DNA of 64,000 nt. Origin: Epiperipatus broadwayi (Eukaryota > Onychophora > Udeonychophora > Euonychophora > Peripatidae). The position numbers and the translations under genes are program-made. Shown here piece by piece: positions 34,561 through 45,377 of the stretch. The notes under the pieces are model-generated. The model ran no database searches, was not told the origin of the DNA, and saw only the letters and a list, made by a program, of their open reading frames with translations. The stretch covers positions 3,813,490-3,877,489 of the forward strand of contig JAQFVV010006311.1 in assembly GCA_028023455.1 (NCBI GenBank), given 5' to 3'. Positions within the stretch are counted from its first letter, which is position 1. Each line of letters starts with the position of its first letter.

Positions 34561-36370
34561 CTGAACTGTTAGAATATATACATATTAGTATCAGGCACTG
34601 TAAAACAGTATACTGCATGAAGTAAAACAATTGTTTATAGTGCACAGCACCGAAAATATACTAATTTGAAAAGAACGCCAAAAATATCAAAGAAAGAGTA
34701 ATTATAAGCTTCGAAAAGCATATCATTATATATAGCCAACATTTATTACTTATTATATATTTGGACATGAATTTTAAGAATGTTAATATTGTTAGTAACT
34801 AAATTAATGGTCTCGCAAAATTTATTTTTATCACATTAAACAGTGTATTTATTATTTTCTGTAATAAACCGTGAATAATAAATTGCATTACATAAAGATG
34901 ATAATAACGATTATTATTTTTTGCAAAAATATTCTGCCGATTTTACTAGTTAACAAAAACCATTCAAAATCAGAAATGTGCTATTTTTAATATATTTGTA
35001 TAAAGGGATATTTTTGCTTCAACTATGAAGCACTACTACATGCCTATATATTCAATTCTCATTTTACAATGAAGTTTCACAAAATTATAAAATTTATTTG
35101 ATTATTTTTTTAGACAAATAACTGATTAATTAAAGAAAATATTAATTTTAATATATGTATAATAAACTCCAAAAAACCAAGTGCTTGATTTTATATTTTG
35201 GTCCCAAAACCTACTGTTTTACTGCTTCTTTATTAAATAATACTTGGCTTACATTTAAATGTGGGAATAGTTTAATATTCTTTTTAAGAAGATTGACTTT
35301 TTTTAGATTTATAACGTAGATTACCTTGCCAATCTGTATTGATTAATAAATGGGTATTGGATTACTTTGGATTACTTTTATTTGATTAATGAAATGTTAA
35401 TAACAATATACTGATTTTATACAAAATACATTTGGGCAGTATCTAAATCATATATATATACACACACACGATATTATTAAAACGTAGACTATTTTATTAA
35501 CATCTGTTAAATAAAAATATTAAATCTTAATATAAAAAAGGTAATTAGGTTTATTAAATACAATTTTAAAAAAACATACACAAAAATATATACTTTTGTC
35601 AAAAAAAATATATATTTAACTAAAAACGAAACTTAAATAAACAATATATCTTAATGGCAATGATGAAGTTATGTACAAATTGTAAAGTGCACGTTTTTCT
35701 TATTCTTGCATAAACCATATTAAATATTATTAACAGTAATTTAATTACCTTCAATAAAACTAGAATAGCTTTACATAAATCTTACCTAAAATAAAAATTA
35801 TTCTTTTCTATTCTTTTTCAAACATTACAATTTCTTTGTCCTAATTACTTTCTATGCCTGGTTTGATATAGTATTAAAATAATAAGACTCAGGAGCTCAA
35901 GTTACATGGATCATGTTTCATTTCAGTTCTACGGCTGCCACTACTGGACTTACTTAGAAGTCATGAGCAACAAATCATTGCCTATTTCTTTTAATATTTT
36001 TTTTCAACTAACTATTTTTACATTTTTAACATTGCATACTACATCTGCTTTTATATTAAACTGAACTAGCTTATTTTATTTATTTTTTTAAGATAGTATA
36101 AGTTAACGTTACTTTTTAAGATTTTAGTAAACCTGCTTTTCTCTTACTTAGCATCCAAAAAAGAATAAGTTATGACAATATTGTTTTCTCTCAAAATATG
36201 ATTTATTAACTTAATATTAATCTTTGAATGTACATGTTATATGTAGTGAATGCAGAATTTGATTTACCGAGTGAACATAAAAACCTTGAATTGTATATGC
36301 ATATATCTTGCCATTCATAGCTTTTCACATAGTTTACTAAGTAACCCCTGACCTTAATGACAACTAGATA
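34561..36370. other. AT-rich spacer
   Basis: No supported gene or repeat, apart from a short TA/CA run near 35,451-35,470. Confidence 0.35.
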
Positions 36371-37340
36371 GATCACAGATACCAAGCATCACATCATTTC
36401 CACCATCCAGAAGATGAGAAAGTGAAAACCTGTACTAATCCCCACAACACCCATGTACCAGCCCCCCTGCTAAGGACTAGGAAGCAGGCCTTGGGGTATT
36501 TCCAAAGCTCAGACTCTCTCATTCAATGCCCTTACTAATCCCCACAGCACCCAGATCCCCTCCAAAATCCAGGATTGTAAGACCTTCCAAGCACCAGACA
36601 CTGCCATGCCATCCTGATGCAAAGATGAGTGACACAGCAGCCCCAATTTGAAATTTAAGCCATAGTAAAACTCTCTGTCCTGAGTCACCCAAGCATGAGA
36701 TTCTCTCATCTTCACAGCCAAGACAAGCAATGCTGCAACACTAATCAAAAATGCAAATCTTACATGCTTACATCATATGCCATCTACAGATTATCACATA
36801 GTCTAATAACCAACCTATGAATCACATAGAGAACAAAGTTTGAAATTTAAACCATAGTAAAACTCTCTGTCCTGAGTCACCCAAGCATGAGATTCTCTCA
36901 TCTTCACAGCCAAGACAAGCAATGCTGCAACACTAATCAAAAATGCAAATCTTACATGCTTACATCATATGCCATCTACAGATTATCACATAGTCTAATA
37001 ACCAACCTATGAATCATATAGAGAACAAAGAGATTAAAACCACAATGCATCACATCATCTCCACTGCCCTGAAGATGAGGAAGATGAAACCCGTACTAAT
37101 TCCCATATCACTCACATCCCAACCCCCTGTAAGAATCAGAGTTCAGGCCCCAGGAATCTTCCCAAGTTCCAGACTCTCTCATCTAAAGCCCATACTAGAA
37201 CCCAATACACCCACATCCCAGCCCCCCTCCAAGACCAGGAAGCAAGCCCTGGGAGCTCTCCAAGCAACAGACTCAGTTCTCAAGACTGCAAAGATGAGTG
37301 ACACAGTAGCCCCAATCCAATGTTCAAATCACAGTTGAAC
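36371..37340. repeat. GC-richer satellite-like block, higher-order repeat of ~670 bp
   Basis: A proline-codon-like, C-rich motif (ACTAATCCCCACAACACCCA and variants ending in AGACTCTCTCAT) occurs several times at roughly 100-130 bp spacing in 36,420-36,640 and again in 37,090-37,290. Both halves end with GATGAGTGACACAG(C/T)AGCCCC (about 36,625 and 37,293), giving a higher-order period near 670 bp. Composition contrasts sharply with the AT-rich surroundings. Open frames here are by-products of the repeat. Confidence 0.75.
36647..37031. repeat. 192-bp tandem duplication
   Basis: 36,647-36,838 and 36,839-37,031 are almost identical, both running from TTTGAAATTTAA to AGAGAACAAAG with only a few substitutions. 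The high identity indicates a recent duplication inside the older satellite block. Confidence 0.95.
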
Positions 37341-38460
37341 TCTTTGGGAACTTGAGTGTTGTCCATCATGTTTCAGCTTCCAGACAACTTATAAAAAACT
37401 AGAAGCCTTAATCCATGAGGTCCTTAACTATTGGTAAAAATCAAATGATAAAACTAGAAGCACAATCCATACAATGAGGTACAACTGTTAACAATCCAAT
37501 GTCATAATAATTTCTAAATTTAAAATCATAGTGCAAATCTCCAGGATTTCCATTGCCTTGCATAAAAAATTCATCATTACTTTCCAAAATCAATAACTTT
37601 AATGTATATGTAGTAACCAGATGCTTGCATTGTGTGTTAAATCACAATATAATTCTACATCTATAGAGCAATAAAAGATGTACATAGAGTAATGTATCCA
37701 TTAAAATTGCATATTGAATAGTGTCCATCATGTTTCAGCACCCTGATAACCTATGAAAACCAGAAACACTAATCGATATAGCCAAATGCTAAAATTATCG
37801 ATTTGTACAGTTCAACATTCAAGATATAAAAAAACGTTTAATATAGAATATAAAGTTGAATAATTAAGCAACACTTGAAATCAAATGTTCAGATACAGTC
37901 TAAAACAATTCACTATAGTAGAAAAGAATCTTTTTCACAAATCAAATCTCAGATCTAAAATGCAAGCACAAAACTGCAATGAATAACGTTGTTATTTTAA
38001 ACAAATGAATGAGCCATCCAAATCTGGTAAAAACGTTTTAAAAGACATAGTCAGTGATCCAGCTTCAAATGCATGGATAAAAGATAAAGCAACACTTGAA
38101 ATAACTGATCAGGTACAATGAGAAACAATTTACTATTGTAGAAAAATTTTTTCTTTAAAAGTAAAATCTCAGGTTTAACAAGCAAGCATTAAAGTCTAAA
38201 TGAAAAATGCTACTATTGCTAACAAATAAATGAGCTATCCAATTCTGATAACGATCCCCAGAGCATCTTTTCCCCAGCTCCGCCCCATAAATAAACTATG
38301 ATTCAGGCCCCCAGGGGTCCTCCCAACAATTAGACACTTTCACCCAGTCAGCAAAGCTGCCCTGAATCAGAATATTCCCTGAAAATTAAGTCTTTCAATA
38401 GAAATCTCTAGAAATTTACATGGCTGTCAGTTATTTTTAACAGCGCTCCAAAGAAAATTT
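37341..38460. repeat. diverged tandem repeats continuing the satellite block
   Basis: AAGCAACACTTGAAAT starts at 37,866 and again at about 38,087 (period ~221 bp), with matching downstream blocks such as ACAATTCACTAT/ACAATTTACTAT and AATGAGC(C/T)ATCC. GTCCATCATGTTTCAGC occurs at about 37,362 and 37,722. A C-rich stretch at 38,263-38,370 resembles the 36.4 kb motif. No gene. Confidence 0.65.
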
Positions 38461-39510
38461 TTAATCACGCTTACTTGTTGTCTGATGGTGCCATAATTCT
38501 TGTGTACAAAGGAACCTAAAAGGTTACTCTGGTCAAATGGAAACTTTTTAGAGAAAAAAAATTCTCTAAAATATAATTTAGGTAACTAAAACGGGAAGCC
38601 AGTAAAAGAGTAAACTGGAGTCCCTGGTTCCTTCTTGTGGACTGTATGACAATATTGTTGTTGGCCAATAATAAACAATGTGATTATTTAGTTATTATTC
38701 AATAATGTGGGCAAATGCTGTAATTTTTTTAATACTTTGCAGTCAAATATTTAAAAATGTTATAAAGAAATTCAAAGTATCTAATAAAAGTAGATAACAG
38801 AATTACAAAAACAAAAACAAGGCCATGACTTTAAACATAGTTTTTTTAAATTTATGTTAGTGGCTTTTGCTAATTTTTTTGTATTTAATAAAATAACATT
38901 TAAAGTAAATAAACACTCTTTATATAGCGATGCAAGAAGGTTTGTGCATAAAATCATTATCTAGTGCATACTTTTCCAATATCCCCAAAATAGTATCTAG
39001 CTTGAGACTTTCATTAGTGTCGAGTCATGGATCTGAGAGCACTGCACCTACATCTTAGGATCCAATATATGTCTAAAATGTCTCTAATTAGCCTGACATA
39101 GAAGAATATTGGGAATAGTAATCATTAAGCTGCCAATTGACCGAAGATTAGAAGTTGAAAATTTTTTCATTTTGTTTCATCTTCTAGATAGCATGTTTCT
39201 ATTTTCTCATAAAAAATACATTCTTATTTTTATTAGTTACTTTTTATTTTTTAGAAATAAAATTTTTAATAAAGAAATAAAATCTTGGAAGACATTTGTC
39301 TTTTTAATATTTAATTTTTGAATTTGTTTTATATTTATTTCTATTATTAATTTTTATACTTTACCTTTTTTAACAAATTGTTTAAAGCAAAGTAAAATTT
39401 GTAAAAAAAAAAAACACATTAATTTTATCGTAAAAAAAAAAAAATAGTGTAAAAAATTATTAAATAAAAAAGTCAACGCAATTATAATTTATATACAAAT
39501 ATAACAAAGA
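38461..39510. other. AT-rich DNA downstream of the 39.5 kb gene end
   Basis: No gene or repeat is recognised. It lies beyond the polyadenylation signal of the minus-strand gene ending at 39.55 kb. Confidence 0.35.
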
Positions 39511-39516
39511 TTTATT
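39511..39516 (-). promoter_or_regulatory. AATAAA polyadenylation signal
   Basis: TTTATT on the plus strand is AATAAA on the minus strand, about 38 bases after the stop codon at 39,554-39,556. The hexamer is common by chance in AT-rich DNA. The position right after a supported last exon is what favours it. Confidence 0.45.
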
Positions 39517-39553
39517 ACACATATTTCAACAAAAAAGTTTTTTTTCATTAAAG

Positions 39554-39953
39554 TCAACTTTTAATATTTTCATATGAATTTTCATTCTGTTTGTTATTAA
39601 AACCTTTTGAAGAAAGAGGACTTTCAACATAAAAATACATATGTTGGTTATCCTGCGGTGCGTCTTCTGAATATAGTGAACTTGATTGTCCAGTTGAATA
39701 GCCATCAGAGCTTCTAGATGAGCAGTGATAATGAGTAGAAAATTGGCTGCTTTTAAAATAAAAGAGTTCATTTTCTTCATATATCTCATTTAAACTGGGA
39801 CTGCTGTCCTCCCAAAATAGTGAGGTAGTTTTTCCAGTAGTTATAACATAAGGAGCATCAGCTGGCTGTTCTTCATTTAGATTTAAATAAGAATAAATTG
39901 AACTTTTATATTTGCTTTTAAAAGTTTTCAGCACTGTAGAATCAAATGGAATT
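39554..39953 (-). CDS. last exon of an unidentified protein (Ser/Tyr-rich hydrophilic tail)
   Basis: On the minus strand a plausible acceptor (TTTAATTTCTTTTGATAG) precedes 39,953. The frame is then open for 133 codons to TGA at 39,554-39,556, entering in phase 2 (one leading base). The peptide starts IPFDSTVLKTFKSKYKSS and is polar, serine-rich and tyrosine-rich, with SSLYSED, HMYFYVES and a C-terminal SYENIKS. The closely spaced tyrosines in acidic contexts resemble a cytoplasmic tail with phosphorylation sites, but no domain is recognised and that reading is inference. Unlike the transposon relics, it has no stops and a more balanced codon mix. Upstream exons must lie at higher coordinates; none was identified. 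Confidence 0.55.
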
Positions 39954-40133
39954 CTATCAAAAGAAATTAAATTTAAAAAAAAAACAACAACAATATTACA
40001 ATTTTATTTTATTCAATTTTAATGATTATTTTTTCATAATAGTTATTTTTTATTATAACTAAAGATTGCACTCACACTTATTATATATATATATATGTGT
40101 GTGTTACCATAAATAGCATAAAACTATATACTT

Positions 40134-40215
40134 GTCAAGCATCGGTGGCCAAGAGGTTAGCACAGCTGCCTCGCAAGCAGTTGTCATGGCTTCGCTTCCC
40201 GACAGATGCTTTGAC
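40134..40215 (+). mobile_element. tRNA-derived SINE, copy 2
   Basis: Same design as the copy at 27.8 kb: closing stem GTCAAGC/GCTTTGAC, A box TGGCCAAGAGG, B-box-like GGCTTCGCTTCC, followed by a TA tract instead of an A tail. The anticodon arm GCTGC-CTCGCAA-GCAGT would give a CGC anticodon, so the source may be an alanine-type tRNA. It lies about 180 bp upstream of the 39.95 kb acceptor, hence in the presumed last intron. Confidence 0.75.
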
Positions 40216-40408
40216 ACAATATATATATATATATATATACACACTTATCGACAATTATACAAACCTGTCAATAAGCCTGGGATGTTTGATAAATAATGAT
40301 TACATCTGACCAATTTATTATGGTAATTAGAAATAATTTCAAATGTCTTTTGGGAAATATGATAAATAATGTTTATATTTGAAATTATTTTTTTACATTT
40401 GAATTACC

Positions 40409-40870
40409 AAAAATATTGTACCTTTGTTTTATTATATTTATTTTTAAGTCTAGTAATCCATTTTTCTCTCTCATTTCAAACCTAGTTATAGTTACATGCA
40501 AAATCTGTGATCTATTGCTATGGTTTTTTTTAGCTAGTACTGTGAAAGAGCTAACATATAAGCGATTCAAATCTGACATACAAATGTTTCTCGTTTTAAA
40601 GATGGCACCCTAATCTGCAGTATGGAAGACATGTTTTAAACAAATAAATAGCATTTATAGTACTTAGACATGTTTGATGGGAATTATGTTCAAGGAATAC
40701 TGATGAATACACAATCTGCCTATCAATAGTTATGAAATTAAGTTTAAAAATAGTCTGTTGCTATTCCTAACACCCATTAACTACAGGATTTAAATCCACA
40801 TATATTCTTATAAAAAATTGTCTACTTATGTAAAAAACAATGAAATCATAGGTCCATTTCATTTGGCATC
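40409..40870 (+). repeat. ~450 bp diverged direct repeat, left copy
   Basis: Aligns with 62,071-62,530. Shared ordered blocks are TTTGTTTTATTATAT, CTCTCTCAT(T)..CAAACCTAGT, GCACCCTAATCT, AAATAAATAGCAT, GATGTTTGATG-like and AAATCATAGG(T/C)(C/T)CAT. Divergence is substantial. It lies just upstream of LTR1, while its partner lies beyond the decayed elements downstream, so the two bracket the whole retroelement nest. Confidence 0.65.
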
Positions 40871-40948
40871 CAGCATGTTAGGAAATATGTAATAATATTT
40901 ATTCATTTGGTACTCACCAGACCAATATATATTCATTTGGGCCCAAAA

Positions 40949-40958
40949 TGTATATGTT

Positions 40959-41038
<80 letters not shown>

Positions 41039-44000
41039 TTCAATTATTTAAAAAAAAATTTTTTTCTTTTATACATACAGAGATTTATATGTATAGATTT
41101 ATTATTATGAATAAGCAGTTTTGTGATTTATTATATAATTTTTTTTTATTAAATAATATGTGTTAAATTTATTTAACTTTCATTTTGTTAAAATAGAGTA
41201 AATCAGAAAAGTGTAAAATAAGGCAATTAAGATTGTTAGATTAGGAGATAAAAAATGTACACGTGTGAAAGAATGAATACATCTGTACAAACACAAAGAT
41301 GCTTTTACACGTATTCCTGATGGCTATAGATTCCAGGTTTGTTGTTATCTGTGTCTTAAGATTATTTTTACAAAAGAGGTGCTTTGATGTAGATAACGAT
41401 AGCGATCAATTTTAAGTCTTTATTGATTGTGACCGACGTCAAACTTGTGAAGCTTTGATTTTTTTTTTAAGATAAAGATTTCCAGATGTTTTTTTTTTCT
41501 TTGGTTGAAATTCGCGATATAAATGATTGAAACAATTTTTTTTAGGGAGTTAGTCTTAAATTTTTTTAGAGAGATGATGAGTTAGTCATTAATTTTTTTA
41601 GAGAGAGAGTCACTCAGATTATTATTATTATTTTGAGACTCAACTCAGTCGGTCCTTCCTTGTTATTATTCTTAAGCAGAAATGTAAGCTCTGATTTTTT
41701 TTTTAAAAGAGAGTGAACGCTTTAATTTTTTTTCTCACTCTTTGAAAGTTGAAAAAAAAGAGCAAATGAAATGTGCGTTTATATAAAGCAATTTCCAGCA
41801 ATATTAAAGAAGAGGAGAGAAATGGAACAAGATTGAATTTATTAGAAGTTAGTAATAATTATATAAAAATGATATTAACATATTTGGTTATGCATAATAC
41901 TATGCCTCTGCATTGCTAAACCATTTTTTTCTGCTTCCTGGTTAATACAGAATGAGTCAAAATCGCTGATCTGTCTATGAAGTCATGTATCCAGTAATAA
42001 CCAACAAAATGATAGATTTTGAAGCCAACCACACAAGCTATATGGAATGCTTTGTTTCTAGTTCCTGGCTTATTAAAAGCTCATTACCTTCGAATGAATG
42101 GAGAAGAGGAAATAGGAGGAAAAGAAAATTTATAACAGCCATGTAGAACCAAGTTTGAAGCCATAAATCAAATTTTTGTTGATTTACCTCAATCATCTAA
42201 AGTGTCAACAGCAATTATTTTTTTTAAAGGAGAGAGACAAGCAAATCCACCGGTACCTACTTATTCAAAGTACTTATAATAACTTTTTTTAAATGGTAGA
42301 AGGAAGCCAATCAACAGTGAATAATAATGGAATTGAAGAAACAAGCAAGTCAATTGATTCAGCATTATCTTAAAAGTATCTGCAATAACTTTCTTTTTTT
42401 GTTGTTGTTGTTGTTGGTGAGCAAAGAAAAGCAGTCTGAAAATTCAAACTCAGGACATTAATAAGAAGTAAAAAGTAGACGGGTAAATATGAACTTTCTT
42501 TAACCGATTTTATTCTTTTACTTATTAAAAGTAAACCTTAATTTACTGGTCAAAGCAATTTTCTTTTTTGATACAGAAACATTAAAGACTTGTTTATCTA
42601 TAGTTATTTGCAATATCTCACAACATAGCACAAACATAGTTTAAATCTTTAAACTTAAATTTTTCATTATTTTTTTTTTGTTTTTTTTTTATTATATATT
42701 GTAATGTTGAAATGTTTTTTTTTTAATTGTTCTTCAGTTGTTAATGATAATGAGCAACCTATAGATATATGCATTTATAATGTTTTTTATTTTTATTTTA
42801 TCTTGTTGCATATTAAAAATTAATATATGTATTTTATTTTCTTTCGCTATAAGGTTGCAAAAGAAAAAGATATTTTTATATATGTAATTTATGGGTATAC
42901 ATTTTAAACATATATGTTAACATTACCGAATGCGTGAATGTGTAACTGCTTATCCAAACACATCAAAGAATAGGTTATATATGATTAGTTTAAAATGGTA
43001 AATTGAAAAGTAGGGCATTACATTTGAATGGAAATGAAATAACATATACAAGTTTCACCTGAAATTTATTTTATGATATGATGAGTAAGAAAAGTCTTAA
43101 ATAAGCATTTATAGAATATGTATTTTTTTTTCTAATATTGATTTAAGTCAGCTTATTTTGAGATATCAAGAAAAATGACAAACCTATATATTAAGTTTAT
43201 TTGCTTATACTTATATAAATTTTTATATTAATTTTTGTAAGCCATTTATTTAATTGTCGATTTGACTTTAAAGAAGGAAAGAAAGAGTAGTAGTGTTAAT
43301 AAAATATAATTATATATCTTAATTGGTTTCCGAGTTATTATTAAGAATATTGTGTTTTTTTTTTTGTCTTAATTCTATCATTTTAATTCATCATCATTGC
43401 TCGCAGTTATTAAGTATTACCATTCGTATATATTGAGCAATCACTTGCAAATATTAAGCGTCCGCAAAATAATAGGTAAACTAGAATGTTGATATTTAAG
43501 TATTTAAGGATTATGCTTGAGAATAACCAAATTTTGATAATTATAGTTCAACATAGAAAGCTAAAATTGTGTTGTGTCCATGAATTTAGATCATCCTCAT
43601 CAAAGATGGATATCATGTTATTAGTTAAAAATGTTTCAAATAATACTATATAAAAGTTATGATCGCCATCAATCATCATTAATAAATTATAATCATTAAA
43701 TTTAATGTTTAGCGTAATGAATATATTTTAGTAAATAGGGGTTTATAGAAAATTGAATATTATGCAAAGAGATTCATGATGATCAATCATCACCATTAGT
43801 ATTATTAAATCCCAGTATGAAATAGGATAATTTTAATAGATGCCTATAAGTTTATAAAGATGAATTTATTGTTGTGAGTTTATTGATAAGCCATGGCTGG
43901 TATCATCATCACTATTATAATCATTATTATGATATCACTATTATTATCATTATTATGATATTATTATCATCATCATCATTATTACCTTTATTGTGATAAA

Positions 44001-44877
44001 TAATCTAGTTAAATGGCCATCAATATCAATAATGGTCTTCACATGCTTGTTTGGAAGCCATTAATAGGATTATACATGTCTGTTCATCAATATACGCTAA
44101 TGAGCTAGCAATGTCTATAAGAATCTTTGATCTATAGTATAAACTTTGGTAATATTGGGATCTTGTAATTTTATCAATATAGATAAAATGTAAGAATGTC
44201 ATTTTTGTTCAATAGTCATCCAAGTCATGTTTATTACACATGTACTGAATGAGTTTGAACTCAAGTACACTATAAATAGATACTTATCTAGATTGAAAAC
44301 AATCTAGTGGCGCTCATGGGAAAACACATGTACTTAGCTAAACTGAATAAAGAGTGATATCATCCCTTTCCAACTTCATAATATTAGTTTTATAAAATAT
44401 ATTTTTTTATAAGTTGTCATGAATAGCACCCGTGTGTGCATATGACCATGAATGGTCTTATATATTTGGAAAGAAGAATAGGAAGGATTCTTTGTTAGAA
44501 GAACCTAGTATTGGAGATAAGCATAAGGCACTCCAGGAATCTCACAGTGGGTACTTTTATTCAGTTGCTATATTTAATATTATTTTTATTAGATGACAAT
44601 GGCCAGTATGTTTTATTGTTCAAATGACTGCCCCAATATATAAATAAATACCAAGAATCTTTAATGCTGATATTTTCAAGTGGCACAGTGATTCTATAAC
44701 TTCTTTATCTATGCTATGATGAATTAATATAGTTACAAATGGTACAGATTGGATAGGCATATATCTAATAATTAATAATTTCCCCTATCTAAATATTTAT
44801 TATGGTTACAAATGTGACATATTAAAATAGTTACAAATTATAGTTACAAATACATATCTTTTATATTAATTTAATAA
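40949..44877 (+). mobile_element. LTR1 of the long-LTR gypsy-type element (3' end lost in gap)
   Basis: Begins TGTATATG followed by a long (TA)n, then runs nearly identically to LTR2 and LTR3 for ~3.9 kb until it stops about 40 bp short of the expected TTACA end at the N gap. Distinguishing changes: it lacks a ~19-bp segment present in the others near 43,237, and it carries a 13-bp microinversion near 44,228. No conserved coding sequence is seen in the LTR on either strand. At ~3.93 kb these LTRs are at the long end of the known range. No primer-binding site can be checked because of the gap. Confidence 0.9.
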
Positions 44878-45377
44878 NNNNNNNNNNNNNNNNNNNNNNN
44901 NNNNNNNNNNNNNNNNNNNNNNNNNNNNNNNNNNNNNNNNNNNNNNNNNNNNNNNNNNNNNNNNNNNNNNNNNNNNNNNNNNNNNNNNNNNNNNNNNNNN
45001 NNNNNNNNNNNNNNNNNNNNNNNNNNNNNNNNNNNNNNNNNNNNNNNNNNNNNNNNNNNNNNNNNNNNNNNNNNNNNNNNNNNNNNNNNNNNNNNNNNNN
45101 NNNNNNNNNNNNNNNNNNNNNNNNNNNNNNNNNNNNNNNNNNNNNNNNNNNNNNNNNNNNNNNNNNNNNNNNNNNNNNNNNNNNNNNNNNNNNNNNNNNN
45201 NNNNNNNNNNNNNNNNNNNNNNNNNNNNNNNNNNNNNNNNNNNNNNNNNNNNNNNNNNNNNNNNNNNNNNNNNNNNNNNNNNNNNNNNNNNNNNNNNNNN
45301 NNNNNNNNNNNNNNNNNNNNNNNNNNNNNNNNNNNNNNNNNNNNNNNNNNNNNNNNNNNNNNNNNNNNNNNNNNNNN
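44878..45377. other. assembly gap of exactly 500 N
   Basis: A round-number gap, so its real size is unknown. It falls at the LTR1/LTR2 boundary: LTR1 lacks its last ~40 bp and LTR2 its first ~37 bp. A complete internal region of an element could be hidden here, or the LTRs could be directly joined, or the gap could mark a collapsed or duplicated haplotype. Confidence 0.95.

Noticed and set aside
36509-37338. Open frames in the C-rich repeat block
   Set aside because: They follow from the repeat's low stop-codon content. The repeat unit explains them and no domain is visible.
40907-41166. Two plus-strand frames rich in alternating I and Y at the start of LTR1
   Set aside because: They are simple translations of the (TA)n run and adjoining AT-rich LTR sequence.
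44878-45377. Open frame across the N run
   Set aside because: It consists of unknown bases only.
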